A stretch of 64,000 nt of DNA, from the NCBI GenBank assembly GCA_024275165.1, contig JAJRZQ010000037.1:1-64000 (forward strand). The letters run 5' to 3'. Below, piece by piece: positions 55,410 through 64,000 of the stretch (position 1 is the stretch's first letter; each line of letters begins with the position of its first letter). Under the pieces are notes generated by a model. It searched no databases. It saw nothing but the letters and a program-made list of their open reading frames with translations, and had not been told where the DNA came from. The position numbers were made by a program, and so were the translations under genes. Origin of the DNA: a bacterium (GTDB taxonomy: Bacteria; SAR324; XYD2-FULL-50-16).

Positions 55410-56657
55410 CTACTTGGGCAAGGGGTGGCACTTTTTTGCCCCTCTCTGGGGGAAAAGCCGCAAATTCAAGCTTTGCTGACTTAAAAAATGAAACTTCACC
55501 CAACCACAAGTCGGCCCCTGCAATTGCGCAGAAAAGGTGTTTTTATCCAAATATTGAACCCGCGCCCGCACCCCCTTTGAGTTTTCCAGGCGCATCTCGG
55601 TTAAAATCGGCTTGTCGGGGCTCGGCTCTAAATAAAAGTAATGCTTTTTCCCCGCCTCGACCCAAGCCTCACTCCGCTCTTCCAAATAATGCAGGGGCTG
55701 GGGCGCAGGGGTAACCGCAAACCGCCAAGCAAGGCTTTCTCGTTTTCCCGCGACCTCCCATACGGCCCGAGCGATGAACGCCTTTCCCCAGGCCAAGCGT
55801 TCAAAGGGGAAAAAAACAAACTCCCCTGGGCCGAGCCGGGCATTGGGGTCGTTGGATCGCTCCAGCACTTGGCCCGCTAAGGCCGCCGCCCCTTGGGCGG
55901 GCTTGAGGGTAAACTCAATCAGCTTTGCCCCGGCAGCCTGGAGGGGGTTGAGTTGGAGACTGATCGGGTAACCCGTGTAAACCCGCCCCGGCAAAGGCGG
56001 AGGAAGCTCGTCATAAAAAGCGGGGGGTATAAAACGACTCGCGTCAGGGGGCCAAACCAAAACTTTGGGGGCTTTTGCCCAAGCTCGTTTTTGAATGCCT
56101 TTGATTCCTTTTACCCCGATTTTTAAATTTTTCAAACAAAAATTGAAATAATATTGTGTTCCTCGCGCAGGGGGCCGCTCTGCGCAAAGTTGATCCATCT
56201 CCCGATTTCCCAAAAGGAACACCCAAATTGAATTCTCTCCTTGCCTAGTTACGCCCGCTCCCATCTCGTCTGCTTCAAAGCGCAAAAAAGCAAAACGATG
56301 ATAGACCGCCCCTAAGAGAGATTCCATCGCCAAATCCAAGCCTGGAGGGCCGATGCTGATATTTTCCCATACCATTCTCGAGTGATACCCCACGGCTAGA
56401 GCCCGGTCTGAGGGTTTCACCCCCAGAAACCCAGGCTGACCGACTTGTTGCAAATGACTGATTTTAAAAGTTTGACTTAGATAATTCGCGTGCCCTTGAG
56501 CTGCCTGGGCCAAAGAAGCTTGCCAGCCCAAAGGAGCCAACCCCGTCATGGCGCGGACTTGATTTACGGCCCTTAAGGCTTCCCGAGGAGTCGGCGCTTG
56601 CGCCCAGAGCGGGCGCGCCCCCCACAACAGGCCCACAACCAGCAGCAGAGCCTTCAT
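55410..56657 (-). CDS. CAP (SCP-like) domain extracellular protein
   Basis: 415 residues with a signal peptide (KALLLVVGLLWGARPLWA). The first 140 residues form a CAP domain (REALRAVNQVRAMTGLAPLGWQASLAQAAQGHANYLSQ, MVWENIS, MGAGVTRQGENSIWVFLLGN), with the usual His and Glu in GHAN and WENI. The remainder is an unrecognised beta-rich region. It starts in an ATGA overlap with the ATPase gene. CAP proteins bind small molecules or act in adhesion in bacteria; the function here is unknown. Confidence 0.85.
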   Translation of the reverse strand: MKALLLVVGLLWGARPLWAQAPTPREALRAVNQVRAMTGLAPLGWQASLAQAAQGHANYLSQTFKISHLQQVGQPGFLGVKPSDRALAVGYHSRMVWENISIGPPGLDLAMESLLGAVYHRFAFLRFEADEMGAGVTRQGENSIWVFLLGNREMDQLCAERPPARGTQYYFNFCLKNLKIGVKGIKGIQKRAWAKAPKVLVWPPDASRFIPPAFYDELPPPLPGRVYTGYPISLQLNPLQAAGAKLIEFTLKPAQGAAALAGQVLERSNDPNARLGPGEFVFFPFERLAWGKAFIARAVWEVAGKRESLAWRFAVTPAPQPLHYLEERSEAWVEAGKKHYFYLEPSPDKPILTEMRLENSKGVRARVQYLDKNTFSAQLQGPTCGWVKFHFLSQQSLNLRLFPQRGAKKCHPLPK

Positions 56658-58072
56658 AAGCTGGCAAAAAATTGCTCTAGACTGCGCCCATTGGGCTCAT
56701 CATGCCCGTTGGCCAAACAAAACCGATTAAACTCAAGCCAAAGGGCCGCTTCCGCTGGAGCGGGCCGGTTTTTTTTATAAAAAAAGGTAAACAGCGCTCG
56801 GAGCGCTTCATACTTAGGGGGGGGATAAAACAACTTTAACCCGAAGCGGTCGTCTAAAGCTCGTTCCTCGTTCACCCGTTGTCGATTTTGGGGGTAGCGC
56901 TCATCTAAAGGTTCTTGAAAAACCAAGCTCTTCCGGTTTGCCGTAGCGATTAAGATGAGGTTGTCGGGCCGGGGGCAAAGCCCCCCTTCCAAAAAAACCT
57001 TCAAGGCCTTAAACCCCTCTTGCTCCGCCTCAAAACCCAATTCATCGACATAAAGAATAAATTTTTCCTTCAAGGGCGCAAGGCGGGAAAAGAGTTCGGG
57101 GAGGTGGCTCAATCGCGCCGCGGGCAACTCTACCAGCCTTAAACCTTGGTCGGCATAGTGACGCAACAGAGCCAGCACACTGCTTGACTTTCCCGTTCCC
57201 CGCCCCCCCCAAAGCAGACAGTTTTGAGCTTTTCGCCCCCGCAATAAAACCTCGGTGTTTTCTTGCAAGGCTTGAATCTGTTCCTCAATGCCAAAAAGCT
57301 GCTCAAAGCGCGCGAGTTTGGGTTGGCTGATCGGCTTGAAATAAAACCCCGCTCCCCGCTCAATGCAAGCAAAGGCAAGGTACTGGCTCCAAGGGCCGCC
57401 GCTGGACTGGGCCCAAAACCTGTCCAACGCCCTGGCCGCTTGCTCTGCGCTGGGATTTGCCAACAAGGCCTGGGTCACCTCGGCTATAGCCCCTTTCAAT
57501 TGAGGGGTAAGGGGCTCTAAGGCTAAGGGGTCTGGCCTTCTTTTCGCGCCCAACTCGATCAGGTTTAAAAAACTCAGCGCCTGGTGGGAGAGGTCTTGCC
57601 CCATAAGTTTCAGCCATGCGGATAAAAGTTGCTCCCAAGCTTGGCTTTGGGCCGTTGCTCTACGCCAGGGCGAAACCAGTTCAGGGTCAATGAGCAACCC
57701 GAGGAGGTAGGATTGCCAGGGGTTTTCCGCCAACCATTGCTCTGAGTCGGCTTGCGCCTGGGCCAAGGCTTGGGTCCAACGAGCCCAAAGCCCCCATAGG
57801 CTATTTTCATTGCGCAAAGAAGCAAAGAGCCAACGGTTTTGATGGCTCTGCAAGGCTTCCATCCCTTGATCTTGATAAATTTTCCATTGCAGCAGGAGGT
57901 CTTCTTCCAGCTTTTTTTGTAATCCCAAGGCCTGCCTTAAGGGTTCTTGCCGTGGAAAAATTTCGGTAAACCCCAATTGATGACAAGCATCTAGGCTTTC
58001 ACCCAATTCTTCAATCAGTTTGGTGAAACTTTCTTCCAAAGCCGCAAAATCAAAACGAGTTTTTACCCCCAT
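56654..58072 (-). CDS. DUF815-type AAA ATPase
   Basis: 472 residues. A helical N-terminal half of about 270 residues has no motif I know. The AAA core has Walker A WGGRGTGKSS, Walker B FILYVDELGF, sensor LILIATANRKSL, and an arginine-rich ALDDRFGLKLFYPP. This is the DUF815 pattern. Members are ATPases of unknown role. The ATG stands 75 bases from pepA, which is divergent. It is co-transcribed with the CAP gene. Confidence 0.85.
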   Translation of the reverse strand: MGVKTRFDFAALEESFTKLIEELGESLDACHQLGFTEIFPRQEPLRQALGLQKKLEEDLLLQWKIYQDQGMEALQSHQNRWLFASLRNENSLWGLWARWTQALAQAQADSEQWLAENPWQSYLLGLLIDPELVSPWRRATAQSQAWEQLLSAWLKLMGQDLSHQALSFLNLIELGAKRRPDPLALEPLTPQLKGAIAEVTQALLANPSAEQAARALDRFWAQSSGGPWSQYLAFACIERGAGFYFKPISQPKLARFEQLFGIEEQIQALQENTEVLLRGRKAQNCLLWGGRGTGKSSSVLALLRHYADQGLRLVELPAARLSHLPELFSRLAPLKEKFILYVDELGFEAEQEGFKALKVFLEGGLCPRPDNLILIATANRKSLVFQEPLDERYPQNRQRVNEERALDDRFGLKLFYPPPKYEALRALFTFFYKKNRPAPAEAALWLEFNRFCLANGHDEPNGRSLEQFFASL

Positions 58073-58090
58073 CCGCTATTTCCTTTGCCG

Positions 58091-58119
58091 TTGCCAGCGA
58101 CAACCTGAATAGCTAGACT
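58091..58119 (+). promoter_or_regulatory. Candidate promoter for pepA
   Basis: TTGCCA (58091-58096), 17 bases, TAGACT (58114-58119), 28 bases before the pepA start. Confidence 0.45.
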
Positions 58120-58147
58120 AGCTTTCAATGATTTTAAGGAGTCTTTC

Positions 58148-59614
58148 ATGTCCATTGAGGTTCAGTTTTCCGACCAGCCCCCCGCAGGGGCAGTTGTCTT
58201 GTTTGATCAAAGCAAGGGGCGATATCCGCTCTCTTCCGAAAACAAAAAGATTTTTTCCCAAAGTTTAGCGAGCCAGCGAGCCCTTCGTAAAGCAGAGCTT
58301 TACGACTTGGAAAAATCAGAGGTTTTTGCCTTTACCGACCGTCGCCCGGGCCAGCTTTTCATCGTCCACCTGGGGGCCGGTCCGCTTGATTTTCGCTCTT
58401 TAGGGGCCAAGCTGGGTAAAAAACTGCTTCGTTTAGAGCGGGAAACCTGCGCCTTGGCCTTGCCCAGCAAGGAGAATCACCCTCTCTATAAAGGTTTTGA
58501 AGGGTTTCTGGAAGGGCTTTTATTAGGCCTCTACCGTTACCAGGAGTTCAAAAGCCCCAGCGAAAAACCCAAAAAAGAGCTTCGACAACTCACCTTGGTG
58601 GGGGCAAAAACCAAGGCCCTGCAAAGTGCCTTGCAGCGAGCGCGGATTTTAGCCGAATCCACCTGCCTAGCCCGTGACCTAGGCAATCGACCAGGCAATC
58701 ACTTTACCCCCAGTGATTTCAAAAAAGCCTGTGAGCAGGTGGCCCAAGAAACCGGGATGGGCTTTGAGGCCTTAGACGAAAAAGCGATGAAACAAGAGAA
58801 GATGGGTTGCCTCTTGGGGGTTTCTCAGGGGAGCGACGAGCCTGCATGGCTGAATATCCTCTCCTACCGATGCGGGGATAAAAAAGCCCCCACCCTACTC
58901 TGGGTCGGCAAGGGCCTCACCTTTGATTCGGGAGGGATCAGCTTAAAGCCCGCCGTCAAAATGGAAGAAATGAAATTCGATATGCTCGGCGGCGGCGCGG
59001 TGCTGGGGGCCATGCGCGCCGTTGCCTTGCTGAAGCCTGAGGTGAATATTATCGGGATCATTCCCGCCAGTGAAAACCTGCCCGGCCCTCGGGCCAACAA
59101 ACCGGGGGATGTGCTGACCGCTTGCAACGGAACCACGGTCGAGGTGATCAACACCGACGCCGAAGGCCGCTTGATCCTAGCTGATGCCTTGGCTTATGGA
59201 GTCAAGCGGTTTCAGCCCGAGGCGGTTATTGACTTAGCCACCCTAACCGGGGCCTGCGTGGTCGCCTTAGGGCATTACCACACGGGGCTGCTCAGCAATG
59301 ACCAGGCCTTGACCCGTAAGTTACAGGCTGCGGCAGACCAAAGCGGGGACTGGGTTTGGGAGCTGCCTACCCATGAAATTTACGAAAAACAAATCAAAGG
59401 AGAGGTGGCGGACTTAAAAAATATCGGCGGCCCCGATGGGGGGACGATCACCGCGGGGCTTTTTTTAAAGCACTTCATCGAAAAAACCCCCTGGGCGCAT
59501 TTGGATATCGCCGGCACCGGTTGGAACGCGGAACGCATTGACTATTATCCCCCGAAAGGGGCCACGGGCACGGGGGTAAGGCTTTTGGCCGAGTTGGCGA
59601 TGGCCTGGAAATAG
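58148..59614 (+). CDS. pepA: Leucyl aminopeptidase (M17)
   Basis: A two-metal cytoplasmic aminopeptidase. The M17 signature NTDAEGRL and the metal ligands in VGKGLTFDSGGISLKPAVKM, EMKFDMLGGGAVLGAM and the C-terminal GAxxAGxFLxxF-like block (ITAGLFLKHF) are present. 488 residues. AAGGAG precedes the ATG. The N-terminal macro-like domain is normal. A single gene between divergent and convergent neighbours. Confidence 0.95.
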   Translation: MSIEVQFSDQPPAGAVVLFDQSKGRYPLSSENKKIFSQSLASQRALRKAELYDLEKSEVFAFTDRRPGQLFIVHLGAGPLDFRSLGAKLGKKLLRLERETCALALPSKENHPLYKGFEGFLEGLLLGLYRYQEFKSPSEKPKKELRQLTLVGAKTKALQSALQRARILAESTCLARDLGNRPGNHFTPSDFKKACEQVAQETGMGFEALDEKAMKQEKMGCLLGVSQGSDEPAWLNILSYRCGDKKAPTLLWVGKGLTFDSGGISLKPAVKMEEMKFDMLGGGAVLGAMRAVALLKPEVNIIGIIPASENLPGPRANKPGDVLTACNGTTVEVINTDAEGRLILADALAYGVKRFQPEAVIDLATLTGACVVALGHYHTGLLSNDQALTRKLQAAADQSGDWVWELPTHEIYEKQIKGEVADLKNIGGPDGGTITAGLFLKHFIEKTPWAHLDIAGTGWNAERIDYYPPKGATGTGVRLLAELAMAWK

Positions 59615-59650
59615 CCCCAAGCGCGAGACGAGGCCAAGGAGTTGGCTTTT

Positions 59651-60499
59651 TTAAGTCGGCAGCAACATGCCAAAAAGCTCGGTGAGTTTATCCCGTAGGT
59701 CTTTGCGCTCTAGAATCAAATCGAGTTGGCCGTGTTCTTTTAAGAATTCGGATCGTTGAAAGCCCTGAGGCAGGTTTTGCTTGATCGTCTGCTGAATCAC
59801 CCTGGCACCGGCAAAGCCAATCAAGGCGCCGGGCTCGGCCATGTTGATATCTCCCAACATGGCGAAACTGGCAGAAACCCCGCCGGTGGTGGGGTCGGTC
59901 ATTAAGGAAATATAAGGGATTCCCTCTTGAGCCAGGCGACTCAAGGCGGCACTGGTTTTGGCCATTTGCATCAGGCTAAAGGCCCCTTCTTGCATCCTCG
60001 CCCCGCCCGAGGCCGAGACGATGATTAAGGGAATTCTTCTTTTTAAGGCCAACTCAATGACTCGGGTAATCTTTTCCCCTGCCACGCTGCCCATGCTGCC
60101 GCCCATGTAGCGGAAGTTAAAGATGGCCGCGGCTACCTCTCGCTCCTTGATTTTACCCACCCCGCTGGTGATGGACTCGTTGAGTTTGGTTTTTGCCATT
60201 GTTTGTTTAATGCGGTCTTTGTACTTCTTCGAGTCGACGAACTTTAAGGGGTCGATGGGCAGCAGGCCCCGATCCATTTCCACAAAACTGTTTTCGTCAA
60301 AGAGCTGCTCAATCCGCTCTTCAGCGGTTAAGCGAAAGTGGTAATTACAGAGCAGGCAGACCTTGAGATTTTTATCGAGGTCTTTAGAGTAAAGGGTTTC
60401 GCCACATTCGGGGCATTTGATCCAAACCCCGGCGGGGATATTTTTCTTCGCATCCGTAGAGAGAAGCTTCGGGGCTAGTTTGGTCAACCAGGAGGTCAT
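59651..60499 (-). CDS. accD: Acetyl-CoA carboxylase carboxyltransferase subunit beta
   Basis: Transfers CO2 from carboxybiotin to acetyl-CoA, first step of fatty-acid synthesis. The N-terminal zinc ribbon (CPECGETLYSKDLDKNLKVCLLC) has four cysteines. The crotonase-like core has GGSMGSVAGEKITRVIELAL, SASGGARMQEGAFSLMQMAK and ITLMTDPTTGGVSASFA-type sequence (YISLMTDPTTGGVSASFAML). 282 residues. accA is not seen. Confidence 0.96.
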   Translation of the reverse strand: MTSWLTKLAPKLLSTDAKKNIPAGVWIKCPECGETLYSKDLDKNLKVCLLCNYHFRLTAEERIEQLFDENSFVEMDRGLLPIDPLKFVDSKKYKDRIKQTMAKTKLNESITSGVGKIKEREVAAAIFNFRYMGGSMGSVAGEKITRVIELALKRRIPLIIVSASGGARMQEGAFSLMQMAKTSAALSRLAQEGIPYISLMTDPTTGGVSASFAMLGDINMAEPGALIGFAGARVIQQTIKQNLPQGFQRSEFLKEHGQLDLILERKDLRDKLTELFGMLLPT

Positions 60500-60713
60500 A
60501 AGCGATTCGGCAAAAGGGTCTAATGAAGTTTAGCCACAGAATACGCTCTTTTTTGAGCTTCGTCAAAAGAGGAGGATAAAGCAGGGAAAGACAAAAAACG
60601 AAAATCCGCGACCTTCATGAGTCTAAGGGCTACGACCCCGCACCGCAAAAACCACCTGCGGCGCAATCCCCCATGCCTCGGGCAGCGAGGGAGCTAGCCT
60701 TGAGCCTGTTGGC
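60500..60713. other. Non-coding stretch upstream of accD
   Basis: Between accD and the MITE-like copy. No ORF or RNA gene is recognised. The accD promoter should lie here, but no clear -35/-10 is visible. Confidence 0.4.
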
Positions 60714-60933
60714 TTAGGGAAACTCTGAAAAACGCGGAGTTTCCCAGCAAGGCAGGAATGCCGTGCCAAATCAAAAAGCGCGACTTATTGATTCGCGTTG
60801 GGATTGTGGATTTCATTCCCCACCGAAAAGACCGAAAAACTTGACGCGCCCCAGGGGCTATAATCAGCCCGAAGGGCATGAGCCTACCGCTTGAACAAGC
60901 GGTAGGCAAGGAGGAGTTTTCAGAGGATCCTTA
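60714..60933 (-). mobile_element. MITE-like element, copy 2 (larger variant)
   Basis: About 220 bp. The left 125 bases are the reverse complement of the copy at 38934-39059, with about a dozen differences. The outer ends TTAGGGAAACTCTGAAAAAC and GTTTTCAGAGGATCCTTA match the terminal repeats of copy 1. It differs by an insertion (about 60843-60909) that holds a 12-bp hairpin. It ends three bases from the nrdJ stop. Confidence 0.7.
60882..60907 (-). terminator. Hairpin downstream of nrdJ
   Basis: GCCTACCGCTTG, loop AA, CAAGCGGTAGGC: twelve perfect pairs, inside MITE copy 2. It may end the nrdJ transcript; no T-run follows on the minus strand. Confidence 0.4.
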
Positions 60934-60935
60934 GA

Positions 60936-63821
60936 TCAACTGCATCCCTGGCTGGCTCCACAGGTAATGCAGACATAACAGGTTCCGGTACGCAAGAAGT
61001 CGCTGCCGCCGCATTCCCCGCAAGGGTGATGATCACTCGTCCGCTCGGCCTTATCGGGCTCAAACTTGGGCGCGTTGACCGGCTGGGGCATGGTAAACTT
61101 CGGGGTATGGGGCCGTAAGGGCTCGGGCTTGTCACTGGGTTGCACCTGTAAAAAATCGGTACGGCCCAGGTAGTGGTGCCCTAAAACCCGAAAGATCGCG
61201 TCAATCAAACTGGTCGCGCTTTTTAAGAAAGGATGCCCACTCACCATGCCGTGCGGCTCAAACTTGGTAAAGGTAAAGCGGTCAACCAGTTTTTCTAGGG
61301 GAACCCCATGCTGGAGACTGAACGAAACGCTGATGGCAAACTGATTCATCAAGGCCCGAACCGTACCCCCTTCCTTATAACCCAAATCAACGAAGATTTC
61401 CCCCAAAGAGCCGTCTTCGTTTTCGCCGCTGCGCAAAAATATTTTGGTTCCCGCTACCTTGAACTCCCAAGTACGGCCAATGCGTACATCGGGCAGTTTG
61501 CGCGAAGAGCCCCAGGCACGAATTTCCACCGTGCCGGCACCCCGTTCCTCCAAGGCGCGTTCCAAGCGGGCGTTTTCTTTCCGCAAGGCCTCAATCGTAG
61601 CTCTTTCATCTAAGGTCGCCTCTTCATCTTGTTTCGCGTTTAAGGGTTGGCTCCCCTTAGAGCCATCGCGATAAATAGCCACCGCCTTCAGTCCGAGCTT
61701 CCAGGACTCCATATAGACCTTGTGGATATCGGGTACCGTCGCCTCCTGAGGCATGTTGATGGTTTTTGAAATCGCTCCTGACAAAAAGGGCTGGGTGACC
61801 GCCATCATCTTCACATGACCCATGGGGTCGATCAAGCGCTCCCCATGGCCGGAAGGAATAGCGCAATCAAAGATCGCCAGATGCTCAGCCTTCAAACCCG
61901 GAGCCCCTTCAATCGTCTGTTTCTCGGTGACGAACGCGCTGATCGCCTTCACCTCTTCAAGGCTGTAACCAAGCTTGTTCAAGACCGCGGGAACCGATTG
62001 ATTCACCATGGGAATCACCCCTCCCCCAGAGAGCTTTTTCCACATGACCAGGCTAAAGGCAGGTTCTACCCCGGTGGTGGAACAATCCATCAAAAGGCCA
62101 ATGGTGCCGGTCGGGGCCAAGACCGTGGTCTGGGCGTTGCGATAACCCTGTCGCTTTCCCTTCAGCAAGGCGGCATCCCAGATCTCGCGGGCCTTTTCTT
62201 TTAAAGGGGCCAAGGCGGGCGCCCGCTCTTCTAAGGCGAAGTCTTCTCGTTCGATTGCCTCGCGGTGTTTTTGCATGACCCGCAGCATGGGCTCTTTGTT
62301 TTTTTCGTATTGGACAAAAGGCCCTTTGGCCTCGGCCAGTTCCGCGCTCATTTCATAAGCCGAACCGGTCATGATGGCGGTCACCATTCCGGCAAGGGCT
62401 CGCCCCTCCTCGCTGTCATAGGGGTAGCCCATCATCATCAACAGGGTGCCCAAATTGGCGTAACCTAAACCCAAGGGGCGGAACTCGTGACTGTTGCGGG
62501 TGATTTTTTCCGTGGGATAACTGGCGAGATCCACCAAAATCTCTTGAGCGGTTAAAAAGAGTCGGCAAGCCTTGCGGTAATCCTCGATTTGAAATTCCCC
62601 CTTTTGATAAAACTTCACCAAATTCAAACTGGCTAAGTTGCAGGCCGTATCGTCTACAAACATGAACTCGCTGCAGGGGTTGGAAGCGCGAATGGGGGCC
62701 GAGGCCGAACAGGTGTGCCAGTCGTTGATGGTCGTATCATATTGTACCCCTGGGTCGGCGCAGGCCCAAGTGGCTTCGCAAATCTTTTGGAACAGGTCTC
62801 GGGCCTTGTAGGTCTTATAGGGCTCGTGGTTGACCCGGTTGAGGGTTTGCCAATCGCCGTCGGCTTCCACGGCCGCCAAAAACTCGTCGCTCAGGCGCAC
62901 GCTGTTGTTGCTGTTCTGCCCTGAAACCGTGGCGTAGGCCTCGCCGTTAAAGTCGGGGTCATAACCCTGGGCCACCAAGGCGCGCACCTTTTCTTCTTCT
63001 TTGACCTTCCACTCAATGAAGTCTTCCACTTCAGGGTGGTCGATATCCAAGCAGCGCATCACCGCGGCCCGGCGGGTGGTCCCCCCTGATTTAATCGCCC
63101 CTGCCGCCGCGTCCAACACCTTTAGAAAGCTCAACAGCCCACTCGATTGCCCCCCGCCGGAAAGCCGCTCATTCACCCCCCGCAAACGGCTCATGTTGGA
63201 GCCCGTGCCACTGCCGTATTTAAAGAGACGGGCCTCGTTTTTAACGAGGTCGAAAATCGAAGAGAGGGTATCGTCTACCGATTGGATAAAACAAGCCGAG
63301 CCCTGAGGCCGCGCGTACTGGTTTTGAATCGCTTCGTATTGATCTCCCTCTTTCCAGGCGAAGTTTTCCCCGCTGCCGCTGATCCCGTATTCGTGGTAGA
63401 GACCGACATTAAACCATACGGGACTATTAAAGGCGCCGTATTGGTGCAGGCAAAGCCATTTTAAGTCATTTTCAAAGGTAAGCGCGTCGTCATCGCTGTC
63501 GAAATATCCCTCCTCGCGGCCCCGGTCGGCAATGGTGCGGCAAACCCGATGAATCAACTGCCTTACACTGGTCTCCCTCCCCTCAACGCCCGGCACCCCG
63601 GCTTTTCTAAAGTACTTGCTCGCTACGATATCGGTGGCCAACTGGCTCCAAAAAGAGGGCACCTCGACCTGCTTCATCTCAAAAATCACTTCCCCGGTGC
63701 TGCTGGTGATCTTGGATTCTCTTTTTTCATACTGAACCGTATCCCAGACCTCTGGAGTTTCTGGGGTCGCCTTGAAAAACTGGGGCGCGAATTTCAGGTT
63801 TTTAGCGTTAGGCTTATTCAT
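60936..63821 (-). CDS. nrdJ: Adenosylcobalamin-dependent ribonucleotide reductase (class II)
   Basis: Reduces ribonucleotides to deoxyribonucleotides with a B12-derived radical, so it works with or without oxygen. 961 residues. Core motifs include NNSVRLSDEFLAAVE, the active-site SNPCSEFMFVDDTACNLASLNL and the loop QTTVLAPTGTIGLLMDCSTTGVEPAF. A C-terminal cysteine-rich tail (CGECGGSDFLRTGTCYVCITCGASQGC) supplies the reducing thiols or zinc. The start is 179 bases from the window end. No cobalamin riboswitch or NrdR box is evident there. Confidence 0.97.
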   Translation of the reverse strand: MNKPNAKNLKFAPQFFKATPETPEVWDTVQYEKRESKITSSTGEVIFEMKQVEVPSFWSQLATDIVASKYFRKAGVPGVEGRETSVRQLIHRVCRTIADRGREEGYFDSDDDALTFENDLKWLCLHQYGAFNSPVWFNVGLYHEYGISGSGENFAWKEGDQYEAIQNQYARPQGSACFIQSVDDTLSSIFDLVKNEARLFKYGSGTGSNMSRLRGVNERLSGGGQSSGLLSFLKVLDAAAGAIKSGGTTRRAAVMRCLDIDHPEVEDFIEWKVKEEEKVRALVAQGYDPDFNGEAYATVSGQNSNNSVRLSDEFLAAVEADGDWQTLNRVNHEPYKTYKARDLFQKICEATWACADPGVQYDTTINDWHTCSASAPIRASNPCSEFMFVDDTACNLASLNLVKFYQKGEFQIEDYRKACRLFLTAQEILVDLASYPTEKITRNSHEFRPLGLGYANLGTLLMMMGYPYDSEEGRALAGMVTAIMTGSAYEMSAELAEAKGPFVQYEKNKEPMLRVMQKHREAIEREDFALEERAPALAPLKEKAREIWDAALLKGKRQGYRNAQTTVLAPTGTIGLLMDCSTTGVEPAFSLVMWKKLSGGGVIPMVNQSVPAVLNKLGYSLEEVKAISAFVTEKQTIEGAPGLKAEHLAIFDCAIPSGHGERLIDPMGHVKMMAVTQPFLSGAISKTINMPQEATVPDIHKVYMESWKLGLKAVAIYRDGSKGSQPLNAKQDEEATLDERATIEALRKENARLERALEERGAGTVEIRAWGSSRKLPDVRIGRTWEFKVAGTKIFLRSGENEDGSLGEIFVDLGYKEGGTVRALMNQFAISVSFSLQHGVPLEKLVDRFTFTKFEPHGMVSGHPFLKSATSLIDAIFRVLGHHYLGRTDFLQVQPSDKPEPLRPHTPKFTMPQPVNAPKFEPDKAERTSDHHPCGECGGSDFLRTGTCYVCITCGASQGCS

Positions 63822-64000
63822 AGTCGGGTTCTCAGGCTGGGCAAGAAGGAATGCATAGAAAATTTTGGGTTTGGGATCAAATTATGATAGAAAAATTCAA
63901 GTTCGTACAAGTTGTTTTTTTTTCCACAGGCCTAGAATTTGAGCCGCAGCCCCTCCCTGATTGAACCTTGCCAACGGGAATTTTTTTCATTTAAAACAGG

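Noticed and set aside
63822-64000. Cobalamin riboswitch or NrdR box before nrdJ
   Set aside because: No B12-box-like core or paired NrdR boxes are visible; only A/T-rich sequence.

Overview
The window reads as the chromosome of a motile, respiring Gram-negative bacterium of broadly proteobacterial, delta-like type. The lineage call is an inference from gene content: a flagellar hook cluster, a chemotaxis operon with a HEAT-repeat protein, c-type cytochromes, an F0 operon with atpZ/atpI kept apart from F1, a B12-dependent ribonucleotide reductase, and HrcA/CIRCE control of heat shock. No rRNA or tRNA gene and no marker I could compare is present, so the exact phylum is open. Genes are dense, mostly in short operons with ATGA overlaps, and GC is moderate.

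Layout. 1-8.6 kb (+): 3' part of dnaX, broken by an A11 run, then ybaB, recR, a small secreted protein, a spore-photolyase-like radical SAM protein, hisS, hemA-hemC-hemD and an adenosine-deaminase-family gene. 8.5-10.7 kb (-): a KamA-type radical SAM protein and a YejB-type permease. 10.7-12.9 kb (+): a GT4 glycosyltransferase, a small membrane protein, and a structured leader before a 36-residue membrane miniprotein. 12.9-23.5 kb (-): metG, then a chemotaxis operon transcribed cheW(x3)-cheB-cheR-HEAT-cheY-cheA. 23.5-28.6 kb: an Sfp-type phosphopantetheinyl transferase, two cytochromes c, a PhoB/PhoR-like pair and mtnA. 28.7-33.5 kb (+): hrcA-grpE-dnaK-dnaJ behind a perfect CIRCE. 33.5-34.9 kb: an EVE gene and a VOC-MarR pair diverging around a perfect 44-bp palindrome. 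35-36.9 kb: a NAD-kinase-like gene and prs. 37-39.7 kb: a 7TMR-DISM histidine kinase with an in-frame TAA, a MITE-like element and an unknown gene. 39.8-44.7 kb (-): fliJ-motE-fliK-flgD-flgE. 44.8-47 kb (+): DUF4149, an sfsA-DUF123 fusion with an in-frame TAG, bolA and grxD. 47-48.5 kb (-): a PAS-GGDEF cyclase. 48.6-50.3 kb (+): atpZ-atpI-atpB-atpE. 50.3-53.5 kb: a large lipoprotein, two paralogous small periplasmic proteins and a two-gene unknown operon. 53.6-58 kb (-): a heme-type MCP, a CAP protein and a DUF815 ATPase. 58-64 kb: pepA (+), accD (-), a second MITE copy and nrdJ (-).

How it fits together. Sensing and motility dominate the accessory content: a full CheA/CheW/CheY/CheB/CheR set, a redox or gas-type MCP, hook-assembly genes and a diguanylate cyclase. 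The rest is housekeeping: tetrapyrrole synthesis, heat shock, ATP synthase F0, nucleotide metabolism and aminoacyl-tRNA synthetases.

Least explained are the dnaX homopolymer switch, two genes each cut by a single in-frame stop, the MITE pair, the 44-bp palindrome, the structured leader plus miniprotein near 12.5-12.9 kb, and the small periplasmic paralogue pair at 52.4-53.5 kb. I found no CRISPR array, prophage, transposase, tRNA or rRNA. All calls come from reading the sequence by eye; no database search was run.
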